Assembly: GCF_013177695.1 (NCBI RefSeq)
Contig: NZ_WOEY01000128.1
Location: forward strand, 31,094-95,093
DNA: 64,000 bases
Source: Paraburkholderia solitsugae
GTDB taxonomy: Bacteria > Pseudomonadota > Gammaproteobacteria > Burkholderiales > Burkholderiaceae
Direction: 5' to 3'
Below, piece after piece: positions 17,610 to 25,976 of the stretch (within the stretch, counting starts at the first letter, position 1; each line of letters starts with the position of its first letter). The notes beneath the pieces are model-generated. The model ran no database searches. It saw nothing but the letters and a program-made list of their open reading frames with translations, and was not told the origin of the DNA. The position numbers were made by a program, and so were the translations under genes.

Positions 17610-18332
17610 TCAGTTGCGCGCGAAATTGCGCTTGAAGGATCGGCCCACGCGCGCTTCGGCGCGGTTGAAGACCCGGTTCGAAATGCTCGTCATCAGCAGA
17701 TACAGTGCGCCGCCCACCACGAAGAACGTGAAGTACTGATGCGTCGAACCCGCCGCCACCTGGCTGGCGCGCAGCAGTTCGGCCAGCCCCGTGACGGAAA
17801 TCAGCGCCGAGTCTTTCAGGCTCAATTGCCAGACGTTGCCGATGCCTGGCAACGCGAAACGCAAGACTTGTGGAATCAGGATGCGGCGCGCCATGGTCAT
17901 GGTGGGCATGCCGATCGAACGCGCCGCTTCGAGTTCGCCCCGCGAGACCGCGAGCACCGCAGAGCGATACACCTCAGCCTGGTACGCGCCGGAAATCATG
18001 CCGACCGCGAGCGCCCCGATCACGAATGGCGGCACGCCGACAAAGCCGTCCGCGCCGAACCATTGACCAATCGTGGTCACGAGCGTCGAGCCGCCGAAAT
18101 AGAACAGATAGATGACGAGCAACTCAGGCACACCGCGAAACACGGTGGTGTACACATCGCCGATCACGCGCAGCGTGCGATACCGCGACAGCTTGGCAGC
18201 CGCGATCAGTGCGCCGAAGACGGCGCCGACCGCCAGCGCTGCGAGCGTGAGCGCGACCGTCATCAATGCCGCGAGCAGCAACACGCCGCCCCAGCCTTCC
18301 GGCCCGAAGCCGAGCATCTCTATCAGAGCCAT
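17610..18332 (-). CDS. Polar amino acid ABC importer, permease 1 (system B)
   Basis: The 240-residue HisQ-like permease has the signature TVFRGVPELLVIYLFYFGG and the EAA loop SRGELEAARSIGMPTMTMAR. It pairs with the 17594 permease. The order binding protein-HisQ-HisM-HisP matches the Lys/Arg/Orn/His importers rather than the order of system A. Confidence 0.9.
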   Translation of the reverse strand: MALIEMLGFGPEGWGGVLLLAALMTVALTLAALAVGAVFGALIAAAKLSRYRTLRVIGDVYTTVFRGVPELLVIYLFYFGGSTLVTTIGQWFGADGFVGVPPFVIGALAVGMISGAYQAEVYRSAVLAVSRGELEAARSIGMPTMTMARRILIPQVLRFALPGIGNVWQLSLKDSALISVTGLAELLRASQVAAGSTHQYFTFFVVGGALYLLMTSISNRVFNRAEARVGRSFKRNFARN

Positions 18333-18423
18333 TCCCTATCCCTCAACCAATACGGCGGATCGAACCAGCCGGCATGCGCGGCGTGACACCGCGCATGCCG
18401 CTACAGCTGAACGTTCAGGCGAA

Positions 18424-19284
18424 TCAAGGCGTGACGTTGGTGTTGAACCACTTCGTGGAGAGTTTCTTGACGGTGCCATCGGCAAGCGCAGCACTGAGCG
18501 CGGTATCGAACTTCGCTTTCAGGTCGGCGTCCTGCTTGCGGAATGCGAGGCCTTCGCCGGGCCCCCAGATCGGGCCGCCGATCTTCGGGCCAGCAATGAC
18601 GACCGACGCGGCATTTTTCTTGTCGATGTTGGCGGCGTAGTAGGTTACGTCGTCGAACGAGGCGTCGATACGGCCGTTGGCCAGATCGAGGTCGCGCTCA
18701 GGCGAAGTTTTGTAGACACGGATCGTGGCGACGTCCTTGAAACTGTCGTTGATGAATTTGGTGTAGACGGTGCCCGACTGAATGCCGATGGTCTTGCCCT
18801 TCAGTTGCTTGCGCAAGGCGTCGACCGTGGGTTGATCGGTTTTCGGATCGCCCGACAACTTGACGACGGGCGCGGTCGGCACGGCCTTGGGCAGTACTTT
18901 CACGTCACTCACGGCGAACGTGGCCGGTGTGGCGGCATACGGCTTCGAGAACGCGATGATCTTTTCGCGCTCCGGCGTGATCGAGATCGCGTCCATCAGG
19001 ACGTCGAACTTGCCGGCCTGCAGACCAGGGATCATGCCGTCCCAGTCTTGCGCCACAAGGTTGCACTGCAGCTTGATGCGTTCGCACAGATTGGCGACTA
19101 GTTCAGGTTCGAAACCACCCAACTTGCCGCCCGGCAAGGTCAGGTTCCACGGTGCGTAACTGCCTTCCAGCGCGATCGTCACCGTCTTCCAGTCTTTCGC
19201 CTGCACCGGTGCCGCGAAAATCGTCGCGGCGCCGAGAACGGCGCCCATCAATGCTTTTGCTAACGTCGTGCGCTTCACTTTCAC
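18424..19284 (-). CDS. Polar amino acid ABC importer, periplasmic binding protein (system B)
   Basis: The 286-residue protein starts at GTG 19284, preceded by AAGGAG at seven bases; a much longer frame upstream lacks a ribosome site. Signal peptide VKVKRTTLAKALMGAVLGA ends near APVQA. Mature sequence (GSYAPWNLTLPGGKLGGFEP; QDWDGMIPGLQAGKFDVLMD) is SBP family 3, closest in style to lysine/arginine/ornithine- or octopine-binding proteins. First gene of operon B. Ligand unknown, but the adjacent MIO-less lyase suggests a histidine-like molecule. Confidence 0.9.
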   Translation of the reverse strand: MKVKRTTLAKALMGAVLGAATIFAAPVQAKDWKTVTIALEGSYAPWNLTLPGGKLGGFEPELVANLCERIKLQCNLVAQDWDGMIPGLQAGKFDVLMDAISITPEREKIIAFSKPYAATPATFAVSDVKVLPKAVPTAPVVKLSGDPKTDQPTVDALRKQLKGKTIGIQSGTVYTKFINDSFKDVATIRVYKTSPERDLDLANGRIDASFDDVTYYAANIDKKNAASVVIAGPKIGGPIWGPGEGLAFRKQDADLKAKFDTALSAALADGTVKKLSTKWFNTNVTP

Positions 19285-19343
19285 GTCGAAACTCCTTGGA
19301 TTGAGGAAACCGTCGAACTGGATTTTTAACCGCCACTTAATTT

Positions 19344-19351
19344 GTATAGAC
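19344..19351. promoter_or_regulatory. Putative HutC-type operator, site 1 of operon B
   Basis: GTATAGAC within TTTGTATAGACAAG fits GTMTAKAC and has TTGT/ACAA flanks. It lies 60 bases upstream of the system B binding-protein start, where a repressor would overlap the promoter. Confidence 0.55.
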
Positions 19352-19515
19352 AAGTCTGCATTAATCAAAAAGCCGTCGCAAGAAGATTTATTTGAAATTG
19401 CGGGGATCGTCGGGTAAGCCCCTATACGTCCCCGTCCAACAGGGAATTCAAGGGGGTTTTGAGTGGGGAAAGACGGAATGCGGTGGCGGCCGTGTGCGCC
19501 AGCGTGGTGCACTTT

Positions 19516-19523
19516 GTCTAGAC
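19516..19523. promoter_or_regulatory. Putative HutC-type operator, site 2 of operon B
   Basis: GTCTAGAC, a perfect 8-base palindrome within TTTGTCTAGACAGG, fits GTMTAKAC. It is 172 bases upstream of the first site and near the 3' end of the upstream methyltransferase gene, so it could support looping. Confidence 0.5.
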
Positions 19524-19573
19524 AGGTTGGTGCTTGAAGCGCTGACGCGCTCCGGGTTGGCGCATTGCGCGCC

Positions 19574-20254
19574 CTACCAGACAAACGGCACGAAGCGATA
19601 GCGCACACGCGTGGTGTAGTCGGTATAGCCCTCGAGTTGCGCGGCCAGCACGCGCTCCTCGCGTACCGCGCGCCAACCGGTACCGATCACCAGCAGCGGC
19701 ACGCAGGCAAGCCCCCACCACGAGCCGAGCAGTAATGGCGTGCCGATGAACAACAGCAGCGCGGCCGAGTACATCGGATGACGAACATGGGCATACGGCC
19801 CGGTGTCGATGACTTTATGACCGCGGCTTGCCTGGATCTTGATGACCGGCGCAGCATAGCTATTGGCCCTGAAGACGATCAGGCACATGAAGAGGCAGAC
19901 AAAAATGCACAGCGAGCCGAGACTCACCAGCCAGACTGGCAACGGCGCCGACCAGCGATAACGCATTGCGTCGAATCCCATCAGGACGAGCCAGGCGCAC
20001 CACATCACCGTCACGCCCACCATGAAAAAGCGGTCCCAGCGGCTTTGTTGCGCCTGAACGATCGGCGCGAGACGCTCGGCAAGCAGGCCAGGATCGTGAC
20101 GCGCCAGCCAGAAACCGACCCATAAACTCAGCCCGCCGGTCTCGATCAGATACCACCACCCCGCAGGCCAGGCGAGCGTGCCCGCGGCGCCGAACAGCAG
20201 CGCGCCCATGCAGACCAGCCAGACCGTCGTTTGCAGAATGAGGCGCGTGATCAT
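19574..20254 (-). CDS. Isoprenylcysteine carboxyl methyltransferase (ICMT)-family membrane protein
   Basis: The 226-residue protein has five or so membrane helices (MITRLILQTTVWLVCMGALL at the start) and the family C-terminal core with YAHVRHPMYSAALLLF, EERVLAAQLEGYTDYTTRV and a closing RFVPFVW. Bacterial members methylate small or lipid-like substrates; the substrate here is unknown. It is followed in the same direction by the system B operon, but the 289-base gap with operators argues for a separate transcript. Confidence 0.82.
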   Translation of the reverse strand: MITRLILQTTVWLVCMGALLFGAAGTLAWPAGWWYLIETGGLSLWVGFWLARHDPGLLAERLAPIVQAQQSRWDRFFMVGVTVMWCAWLVLMGFDAMRYRWSAPLPVWLVSLGSLCIFVCLFMCLIVFRANSYAAPVIKIQASRGHKVIDTGPYAHVRHPMYSAALLLFIGTPLLLGSWWGLACVPLLVIGTGWRAVREERVLAAQLEGYTDYTTRVRYRFVPFVW

Positions 20255-20326
20255 AGTGGGTTTGTGGCGCTCGCTGGTGGTGGGTGGTTGCCGGTGCGCG
20301 TAGCTGGTGCCTGTTATGCGCCTGTC

Positions 20327-21166
20327 TCAGGCGGAGGCCGCCGCCGGTGAGCGCACGCGCCCGAATACTTCCGCAATGTCGACGTCGCCCGTGTTCAGAC
20401 CGAATTGATCGCACAGGCAGGCTGCGAGTTCGGCGGCGCCCTTGAGTTGCCGTTCGCTGATGATCTGGCCGTCCGCCGCGCGTTCGTTCAGTTGGTCGTC
20501 GAACAGTGTCAGGCGCGATTCTGCCAGGACCCGGCAAACGATCAGATGGTTCAGGAAGACCGAATCCGGTGCGGTCGAGGTGTACCAGTTCGAAGTTTCG
20601 TAGTCGATCCATTCGACCGGGTGCAGGTCGAAACGGTAGACGCGGGCCCAGGTGTCATCGCGAGATTGGACTTCGAGGTAGAGCGCGTTGCGCGATGCGT
20701 CGGCCAGGCGGAACGTGCCCAGTTGCGTGGGCTGCGCGGTGCCTGCGATCAGGCGCAGCGGTGAGGCTAACGTCACGCTGCCGAAGCCGACGTCGGCGAT
20801 CCATGCTTCGTTTTTGATGTCGACGCGCAGGACCATGTGCGTGCGAGGGGGGATGGTGCCGGGTTCGCGGCCCCACAGGACCCGGCCTAGCAGGGGCGTT
20901 ACGTTGAAGCCCAACTGCGTCAGAACATTCGCGAAGAGCGCGTTCTGTTCAAAGCAGTAGCCACCACGCTTTTGCGTGATCAGTTTTTGTTCGACTGATT
21001 CGAGATCGAGTTTTACCGCGCGCCGCGTGAGCGGGTTCAGGTTCTCGAAGGGGATCGATCTGGGGTGCAGGTTGTGGAGGGCCTGGAGCACTTCCAACGT
21101 CGCCGCGCGAGGTCCTTTGTAGCCTATGCGGGTGAAGTAGTTTTCCAGATTCACGGTGTGTGACAT
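20327..21166 (-). CDS. nat: Arylamine N-acetyltransferase
   Basis: The 279-residue enzyme has the catalytic triad C71 (RGGYCFEQN), H110 (PPRTHMVLRVD) and D125 (AWIADVGFG) in the family-standard spacing, and the N-terminal YFTRIGYKGPR. It transfers acetyl from acetyl-CoA to arylamines or hydrazines through the Cys. Soluble, cytoplasmic. It lies upstream of and in the same direction as the ICMT-family gene, 72 bases apart. Confidence 0.93.
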   Translation of the reverse strand: MSHTVNLENYFTRIGYKGPRAATLEVLQALHNLHPRSIPFENLNPLTRRAVKLDLESVEQKLITQKRGGYCFEQNALFANVLTQLGFNVTPLLGRVLWGREPGTIPPRTHMVLRVDIKNEAWIADVGFGSVTLASPLRLIAGTAQPTQLGTFRLADASRNALYLEVQSRDDTWARVYRFDLHPVEWIDYETSNWYTSTAPDSVFLNHLIVCRVLAESRLTLFDDQLNERAADGQIISERQLKGAAELAACLCDQFGLNTGDVDIAEVFGRVRSPAAASA

Positions 21167-21666
21167 CGGTGTCGTCCCGGTTTGGTTTGGGGCGCTGGGC
21201 GCTTAAGGGCTTCGCACTGCCGCGCGGCTTCGGAAGACGATCATAGCGTCTTTTGTTGTCTGCCCAAGGTGTCGGCCTTCGTTGTTTTCGTAGTGGTCCG
21301 CGTTGGCCGATAGACACCGCCCCCGTGCGGGGCAACGCCTACTTCAGAAAGCGCTCATGACTGCCCGCCCTTCAACGCCGCGGACGCGCTGCTGTATACG
21401 ACCCAAACCATACTAAAACATTACGCTTAAATTCCATTTAATTTACAGCTAGACAGTCTTTAGTAGCAGTACGTAAAACTCAAAATTACATACCAGTAAT
21501 ATTGATGCGAATCGTTCTCATTAGTATTGACGCACCTATTCCGCATGCGTACGATCTCGCCATCTGCTGCATCTGGCGTCGCGAACCGATGTGGCAAATC
21601 GCAGGTACACGGTGACGTCACGCCGCGATAGTCAGATCAGTCGATACAACACAAACAAGGATTTCG
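21167..21666. other. 500-base regulatory region ahead of the iron locus
   Basis: No gene is visible. The left third serves the NAT gene leftwards. The stretch 21400-21530 is unusually AT-rich for the window (repeated TTAAATT/TTTAATT) and ends in a Fur-box-like palindrome at 21504; it is the likely promoter for the porin gene at 21667. Confidence 0.6.
21504..21522. promoter_or_regulatory. Fur box upstream of the porin/DyP/FbpABC locus
   Basis: GATGCGAATCGTTCTCATT matches the Fur-type inverted repeat AATGAGAAT-n-ATTCTCATT at 7 of 9 left and 8 of 9 right positions. It sits about 145 bases before the porin start and just after the AT-rich promoter stretch. Iron repression of the downstream genes is the inference. 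Confidence 0.7.
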
Positions 21667-23190
21667 ATGCAGTTCGCCCAAACAACTGAACCCGCCGGCC
21701 AGGCGCGTTCGTTTCGCGACTCCGCCTCGCGCGCCGGTGCCATGCGCCGTTCGCGTTTGCCCTCGATGCGGCGCGCCGCGCTTTGCACGGCTTTCGCGTG
21801 GGCTTCGTTGACCGCCGGCGTAGCCATGGCCGACGCCAATCCCGATGCAACACCTGAGGCACCGGAAGCCGACCTGAACATCAAGGCAACACAGACGAAT
21901 CAGTGGACCGGCGTCTGGGGTCGCCAGACGTTGCTCGGCGACATCGGCGGCCTGCGCCCGTGGCTCGGCAAATACGGCGTGACGTTCGCGCTCACCGAAA
22001 CCAGTGAAGTACTCGACAACCTCCGCGGCGGTCTCGCGCGCGGCGCGGATTACGACGGCCTGACGACCGCGACCTTGCAGGTGGATACGCAAAAGGCATT
22101 CGGTTTGCCCGGCGGCCTGTTCAACGTCAGCGCCTTGCAGATCCACGGGGCCAATCTCAGCGCCAACAAGCTAGGCACGCTGAATACGGCGAGCGGTATC
22201 GAAGCCGAAGACGCCACCCGCCTCTGGGAACTGTGGTACCAGCAGTCGTTCCTGGACAAGCGCGTCGACGTCAAGATCGGTCAGCAAAGTATCGATCAGG
22301 AATTCATCACCAGCTCGAATGCGGCACTGTTCGTCAATACGATGTTCGGCTGGCCTGCGCTGCCGTCGTATGACATGCCCTCGGGCGGTCCGGCTTATCC
22401 GCTGTCCGACCTCGGCGTGCGCGTGCGCGGCCAGATCACGCCTTCGTTGACGGCGCTCGCCGGCGTATTCGACGGCGATCCGCTCGGCAGCAACCCGAAC
22501 AACAAGAGCGGCACCAACTTCAACCTGCATAACGGCACGCTGTTCATCGGCGAGTTGCAGTACGCGATCAACCAGCCGGCCGACGGCGAAATGGTCAGCG
22601 CGGGCGGCGGCGGTTTGCCGGGCACCTACAAAGTCGGCGTCTGGTACAACAACGAAAGCTTTGCCGATCAGCGCTTCGACAACACCGGCCTTTCGCTTGC
22701 GAACCCGGCGAGCACCGGCGTCGCGCAGAATCATCACGGCGACTACAGCTTCTACGCGGTAGCCGACCAGATGGTCTGGCGCCCGGATCCGGACGAGCCG
22801 CGCAGCCTCAACGTCTTCGCGCGCGTGATGGGCGCACCGGGAGACCGCAACCTGGTGAGCGTGTCGGCCAACCTGGGCATCGTGCTGAAAGCACCGTTCG
22901 CCGGCCGCGACAACGATAGCGCCGGCATCGCGCTCACGTACCTCAAGATCGGCAACCATACGAACGGTCTCGACCAGGACAACCTCGCCTTCAGCGGCGG
23001 CCCGTACGGCGTGCGTACCAGCGAAACCACGCTCGAAGCGACCTACCAGTACCAGGTCAACCCGTGGTGGCAGTTGCAAGCCGATGCGCAATACACGTTC
23101 AATGCCGGCGCCGGCCAGAACCCGAGCGATCCAACGCAGCCGCTGCGCAACACGTTCGTCGTCGGCTTGCGGACCAACATTACGTTCTGA
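21667..23190 (+). CDS. OprB-family outer-membrane porin
   Basis: The 507-residue protein starts at ATG 21667 behind AAGGA. It has a long, arginine-containing leader with a hydrophobic core ending near GVAMA (about residue 55), then a beta-barrel with alternating aromatic strands and a terminal Phe (FVVGLRTNITF), the usual outer-membrane sorting end. Segments such as TGVWGRQTLLGDIGGLRPWL and VDVKIGQQSIDQEF fit the carbohydrate-selective porin family. Being first behind a Fur box and before a DyP peroxidase and FbpABC, it may admit an iron chelate rather than a sugar. Confidence 0.85.
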   Translation: MQFAQTTEPAGQARSFRDSASRAGAMRRSRLPSMRRAALCTAFAWASLTAGVAMADANPDATPEAPEADLNIKATQTNQWTGVWGRQTLLGDIGGLRPWLGKYGVTFALTETSEVLDNLRGGLARGADYDGLTTATLQVDTQKAFGLPGGLFNVSALQIHGANLSANKLGTLNTASGIEAEDATRLWELWYQQSFLDKRVDVKIGQQSIDQEFITSSNAALFVNTMFGWPALPSYDMPSGGPAYPLSDLGVRVRGQITPSLTALAGVFDGDPLGSNPNNKSGTNFNLHNGTLFIGELQYAINQPADGEMVSAGGGGLPGTYKVGVWYNNESFADQRFDNTGLSLANPASTGVAQNHHGDYSFYAVADQMVWRPDPDEPRSLNVFARVMGAPGDRNLVSVSANLGIVLKAPFAGRDNDSAGIALTYLKIGNHTNGLDQDNLAFSGGPYGVRTSETTLEATYQYQVNPWWQLQADAQYTFNAGAGQNPSDPTQPLRNTFVVGLRTNITF

Positions 23191-23290
23191 TGCCGTCCAC
23201 CATCACCCCAAACGCTCAAGACAAATCGAATCCCATGCTTTCGATCATGACCGCAACTACCGCTTTGTGTGCAGGCACGGAGGCTCACTC

Positions 23291-24442
23291 ATGAACAATC
23301 CCACGCGCAAGTTCTCGTCGCGCGCCGCGCGGGCCCTGATCGCCGCCTCGGTCAGCGCTGCCGCATTCGCGACAGCCGGCCTCGCGTACGCTGAGCCGCA
23401 AGGTTTCCTCGAAACCGTCAAGCATCACACCACGCTGATCAACACCGTGCCGGATAACGGCGACCAGAATCCGTACGCGGTCGTGGTCGCGCCGGTCACG
23501 GCAGGCACCGTCAAGCAAGGCGATGTGCTGGTCGGCAACTTCAACAACTCGACCAATCTGCAAGGCACCGGCAGCACGATCATCAACTATCACCCGGACA
23601 CCAGGCAGATGACGGTGTTCGCCACGGTGCCGCGCGATCTGAAGGAGTGCCCGGGCGGCATCGGTCTGTCGACCGCGATGACGATGCTCAAGTCGGGCTA
23701 CGTGATCGTCGGCAGCACGCCGAGCAATGACGGTACAACCGGCACCAAGGGCGCCGGCTGTCTGATCGTGATCGATCCGAACGGCAAAGTTGCGTCGACC
23801 ATCACCAGTCCGAACATCAACGATCCGTGGGGCAACATGGCGGTCGTCGATAACGGCACGAGCGCGACGCTGTTCGTCAGCAATGCGGGCTTCGGTGTAG
23901 GCGGTGCGGATGGCAATCCGCCGGTGTTCAAGCAGGCCACCGTGCTGCGTCTGGACCTTGACGTGCCGGCCGGCAAGCCGCCCGTCGTGAAGAAGGAAAC
24001 CGTGATCGGCAGCGGCTTCGGCGCGCAGGCTGACAAGGGCGTGTTCCTCGTCGGCCCGACCGGACTCGCGCTGTCGAGCGATCAGAAACTGCTGTACGTG
24101 TCCGATGCCATCGGCAACCGCATCACCGAAATCGACGAACCGATGACGCGCGACACCAGCGCCGGCGTGGGCCGTCAACTGACCGCCGACGGGCTGCTGC
24201 ACCGCCCGCTCGCGATGGTCACCGCGCCCAACGGCCACCTGCTCGTCACCAACGCGCTGAATGGCCAGATCGTGGAAATCGACCCTGCCAGCGGCAAGCA
24301 GATTTACGCTCGCTGGATCGACACCGACAAGGCACAATCGCCCCCGGGCAACGGCGATCTGTTCGGCCTCGCGATGACGCCTGAAGGCGACGGTTTCTAC
24401 TACGTGCAGGACGACGTGAACACCCTGGTGCTCGCGAAGTAA
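23291..24442 (+). CDS. Secreted beta-propeller (NHL-like) protein
   Basis: The 383-residue protein starts at ATG 23291 (MNNPTRKFSSRAARALIAAS), has a signal peptide ending near LAYA, and contains repeating blade-like strands (LLVTNALNGQIVEIDPASG; LLYVSDAIGNRITEID; LFVSNAGFG). This is the pattern of NHL/SMP-30-like propellers in the periplasm. A Cys pair occurs (ECPG; GAGCLIV). Role in the iron locus is unknown; binding of a chelate or partner to the DyP peroxidase is possible. Confidence 0.8.
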   Translation: MNNPTRKFSSRAARALIAASVSAAAFATAGLAYAEPQGFLETVKHHTTLINTVPDNGDQNPYAVVVAPVTAGTVKQGDVLVGNFNNSTNLQGTGSTIINYHPDTRQMTVFATVPRDLKECPGGIGLSTAMTMLKSGYVIVGSTPSNDGTTGTKGAGCLIVIDPNGKVASTITSPNINDPWGNMAVVDNGTSATLFVSNAGFGVGGADGNPPVFKQATVLRLDLDVPAGKPPVVKKETVIGSGFGAQADKGVFLVGPTGLALSSDQKLLYVSDAIGNRITEIDEPMTRDTSAGVGRQLTADGLLHRPLAMVTAPNGHLLVTNALNGQIVEIDPASGKQIYARWIDTDKAQSPPGNGDLFGLAMTPEGDGFYYVQDDVNTLVLAK

Positions 24443-24529
24443 ACGAAGAAGCAAAGACGGACGCAGATCCGGCCACTGAGCCGGACGCAACCCCGGCACC
24501 CCCCACGGCCAAATGAAGGTGAAGTAATC

Positions 24530-25888
24530 ATGGCAAACGATCAACCCCCGCGGCCCTCACGGCGCGGCTTTCTGAAGGCCGGCAGTGCGGCGGTCGCGGC
24601 GGGCGCAAGCCTCGGCGCGACCGGTGTCGCCCAGGCCGCGCTCGGCAAGACACCGGCGCACGCCGCAGATCCGACCATGGCGGTCGAGCCGTTCTACGGC
24701 CTGCACCAAGGCGGCATCGTCACGCCGCAGCAAAGCCACACGTATGTCGCCGCCCTCGATCTCACGACCGAGAAACGCGATGACGTGATCGCCCTGCTGC
24801 GCGCCTGGACCGACGCTGCGGCCCGCATGACGCAAGGCAAGACGGCCGCGCCGTTGCCGCCGGCCGACGCGGCTAATACGGCTACTAATACGGCCGATGC
24901 GGCGAATGCCAACGGCGCGTATGACGCAGCCAGCAACAAGGGCGCCCCGGATTCCGCCGATGTGCTCGGCCTCGGCCCCTGCGGCTTGACGATCACCTTC
25001 GGCTTCGGCCCGGGTCTCTTCACGAAGGACGGCAAGGACCGCTACGGGCTGGCCTCGCGCCGCCCCGCCTCGCTCGTCGATTTGCCGCGCTTTAATGGCG
25101 ATCAACTGATCGCCGAGAAAACCGGCGGCGACCTGTTCATTCAGGCCTGCGCGAACGATCAGCAGGTCGCGTTTCACGCGGTCCGGCAACTGTCGCGCCT
25201 CGCCGCCGGCGTGGCGACGATGCGCTGGGGCCAGTCCGGCTTCCTGTCGGGTCCACGCGGGCAGACGCCGCGCAATCTGATGGGCTTCAAGGACGGCACC
25301 AACAATCCGTCGACCGCCAAGCCGCAGTTGATGAACGAGTTCATCTGGGCCGGCGCCACCGCCGACGCGCCGTGGATGGAAGGCGGCACCTATACGGTCG
25401 TGCGCCGCATCCGCATCACGCTCGAACACTGGGACAACACCGAGGTCGGCTTCCAGGAACAGGTGTTCGGCCGTCACAAGTACAGCGGCGCGCCGATCGG
25501 CAAGAAGAACGAGTTCGATCCGGTGGACCTGAAGGAAGAGGACAAGGACGGTAATCCGGTAATTCCGGAGAACTCGCACATGCGGCTGTCGAATCAGGCG
25601 AGCAACAACGGCGCGCAGATTCTGCGCCGTTCGTACTCGTATAACGAAGGCACGAATTTCTACATCGAGCGCTGGCCGCCGTGGCGCCAGGAAACCGAGT
25701 ACGACGCGGGACTGATTTTCCTTGCTCACCAGAGCGACCCGCGCAAGGGCTTCATTCCGATCAACGAAAAGCTCGCGAAGTTCGACATGATGAACCAGTT
25801 CACGACGCACGTCGGCAGCGCGATTTTCGCTGTGCCGCCGGGCGCGAAGCCGGGTTCTTATATCGGAGCGGGGCTGTTCGAGACGTAA
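24530..25888 (+). CDS. Tat-exported DyP-type haem peroxidase (EfeB-like)
   Basis: The 452-residue protein begins with a twin-arginine signal (SRRGFLKAG, hydrophobic region to about GVAQA). The DyP motif GFKDGTNNP places the catalytic Asp at D255, and SHMRLSNQ places the proximal haem His at about H350, with an Arg-rich ILRRSYSYNEG behind it. Residues about 103-144 are an Ala/Asn/Pro-rich low-complexity insertion not expected in EfeB. EfeB-type proteins act with iron uptake by oxidising Fe(II) or freeing iron from haem. It lies between the propeller gene and the ferric-binding protein gene. Confidence 0.92.
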   Translation: MANDQPPRPSRRGFLKAGSAAVAAGASLGATGVAQAALGKTPAHAADPTMAVEPFYGLHQGGIVTPQQSHTYVAALDLTTEKRDDVIALLRAWTDAAARMTQGKTAAPLPPADAANTATNTADAANANGAYDAASNKGAPDSADVLGLGPCGLTITFGFGPGLFTKDGKDRYGLASRRPASLVDLPRFNGDQLIAEKTGGDLFIQACANDQQVAFHAVRQLSRLAAGVATMRWGQSGFLSGPRGQTPRNLMGFKDGTNNPSTAKPQLMNEFIWAGATADAPWMEGGTYTVVRRIRITLEHWDNTEVGFQEQVFGRHKYSGAPIGKKNEFDPVDLKEEDKDGNPVIPENSHMRLSNQASNNGAQILRRSYSYNEGTNFYIERWPPWRQETEYDAGLIFLAHQSDPRKGFIPINEKLAKFDMMNQFTTHVGSAIFAVPPGAKPGSYIGAGLFET

Positions 25889-25976
25889 TGCAAGCCGCGA
25901 AGCAGGCCGCCGGCAAGCCACGAGGCAAGCGGCGGCCTATCGAAGACCAACAACATCACTAACGGATTTTAGGATC

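Noticed and set aside
24557..25921. 454-residue minus-strand open frame
   Set aside because: Antisense shadow of the DyP peroxidase gene; Arg/Ala-rich and without motifs.
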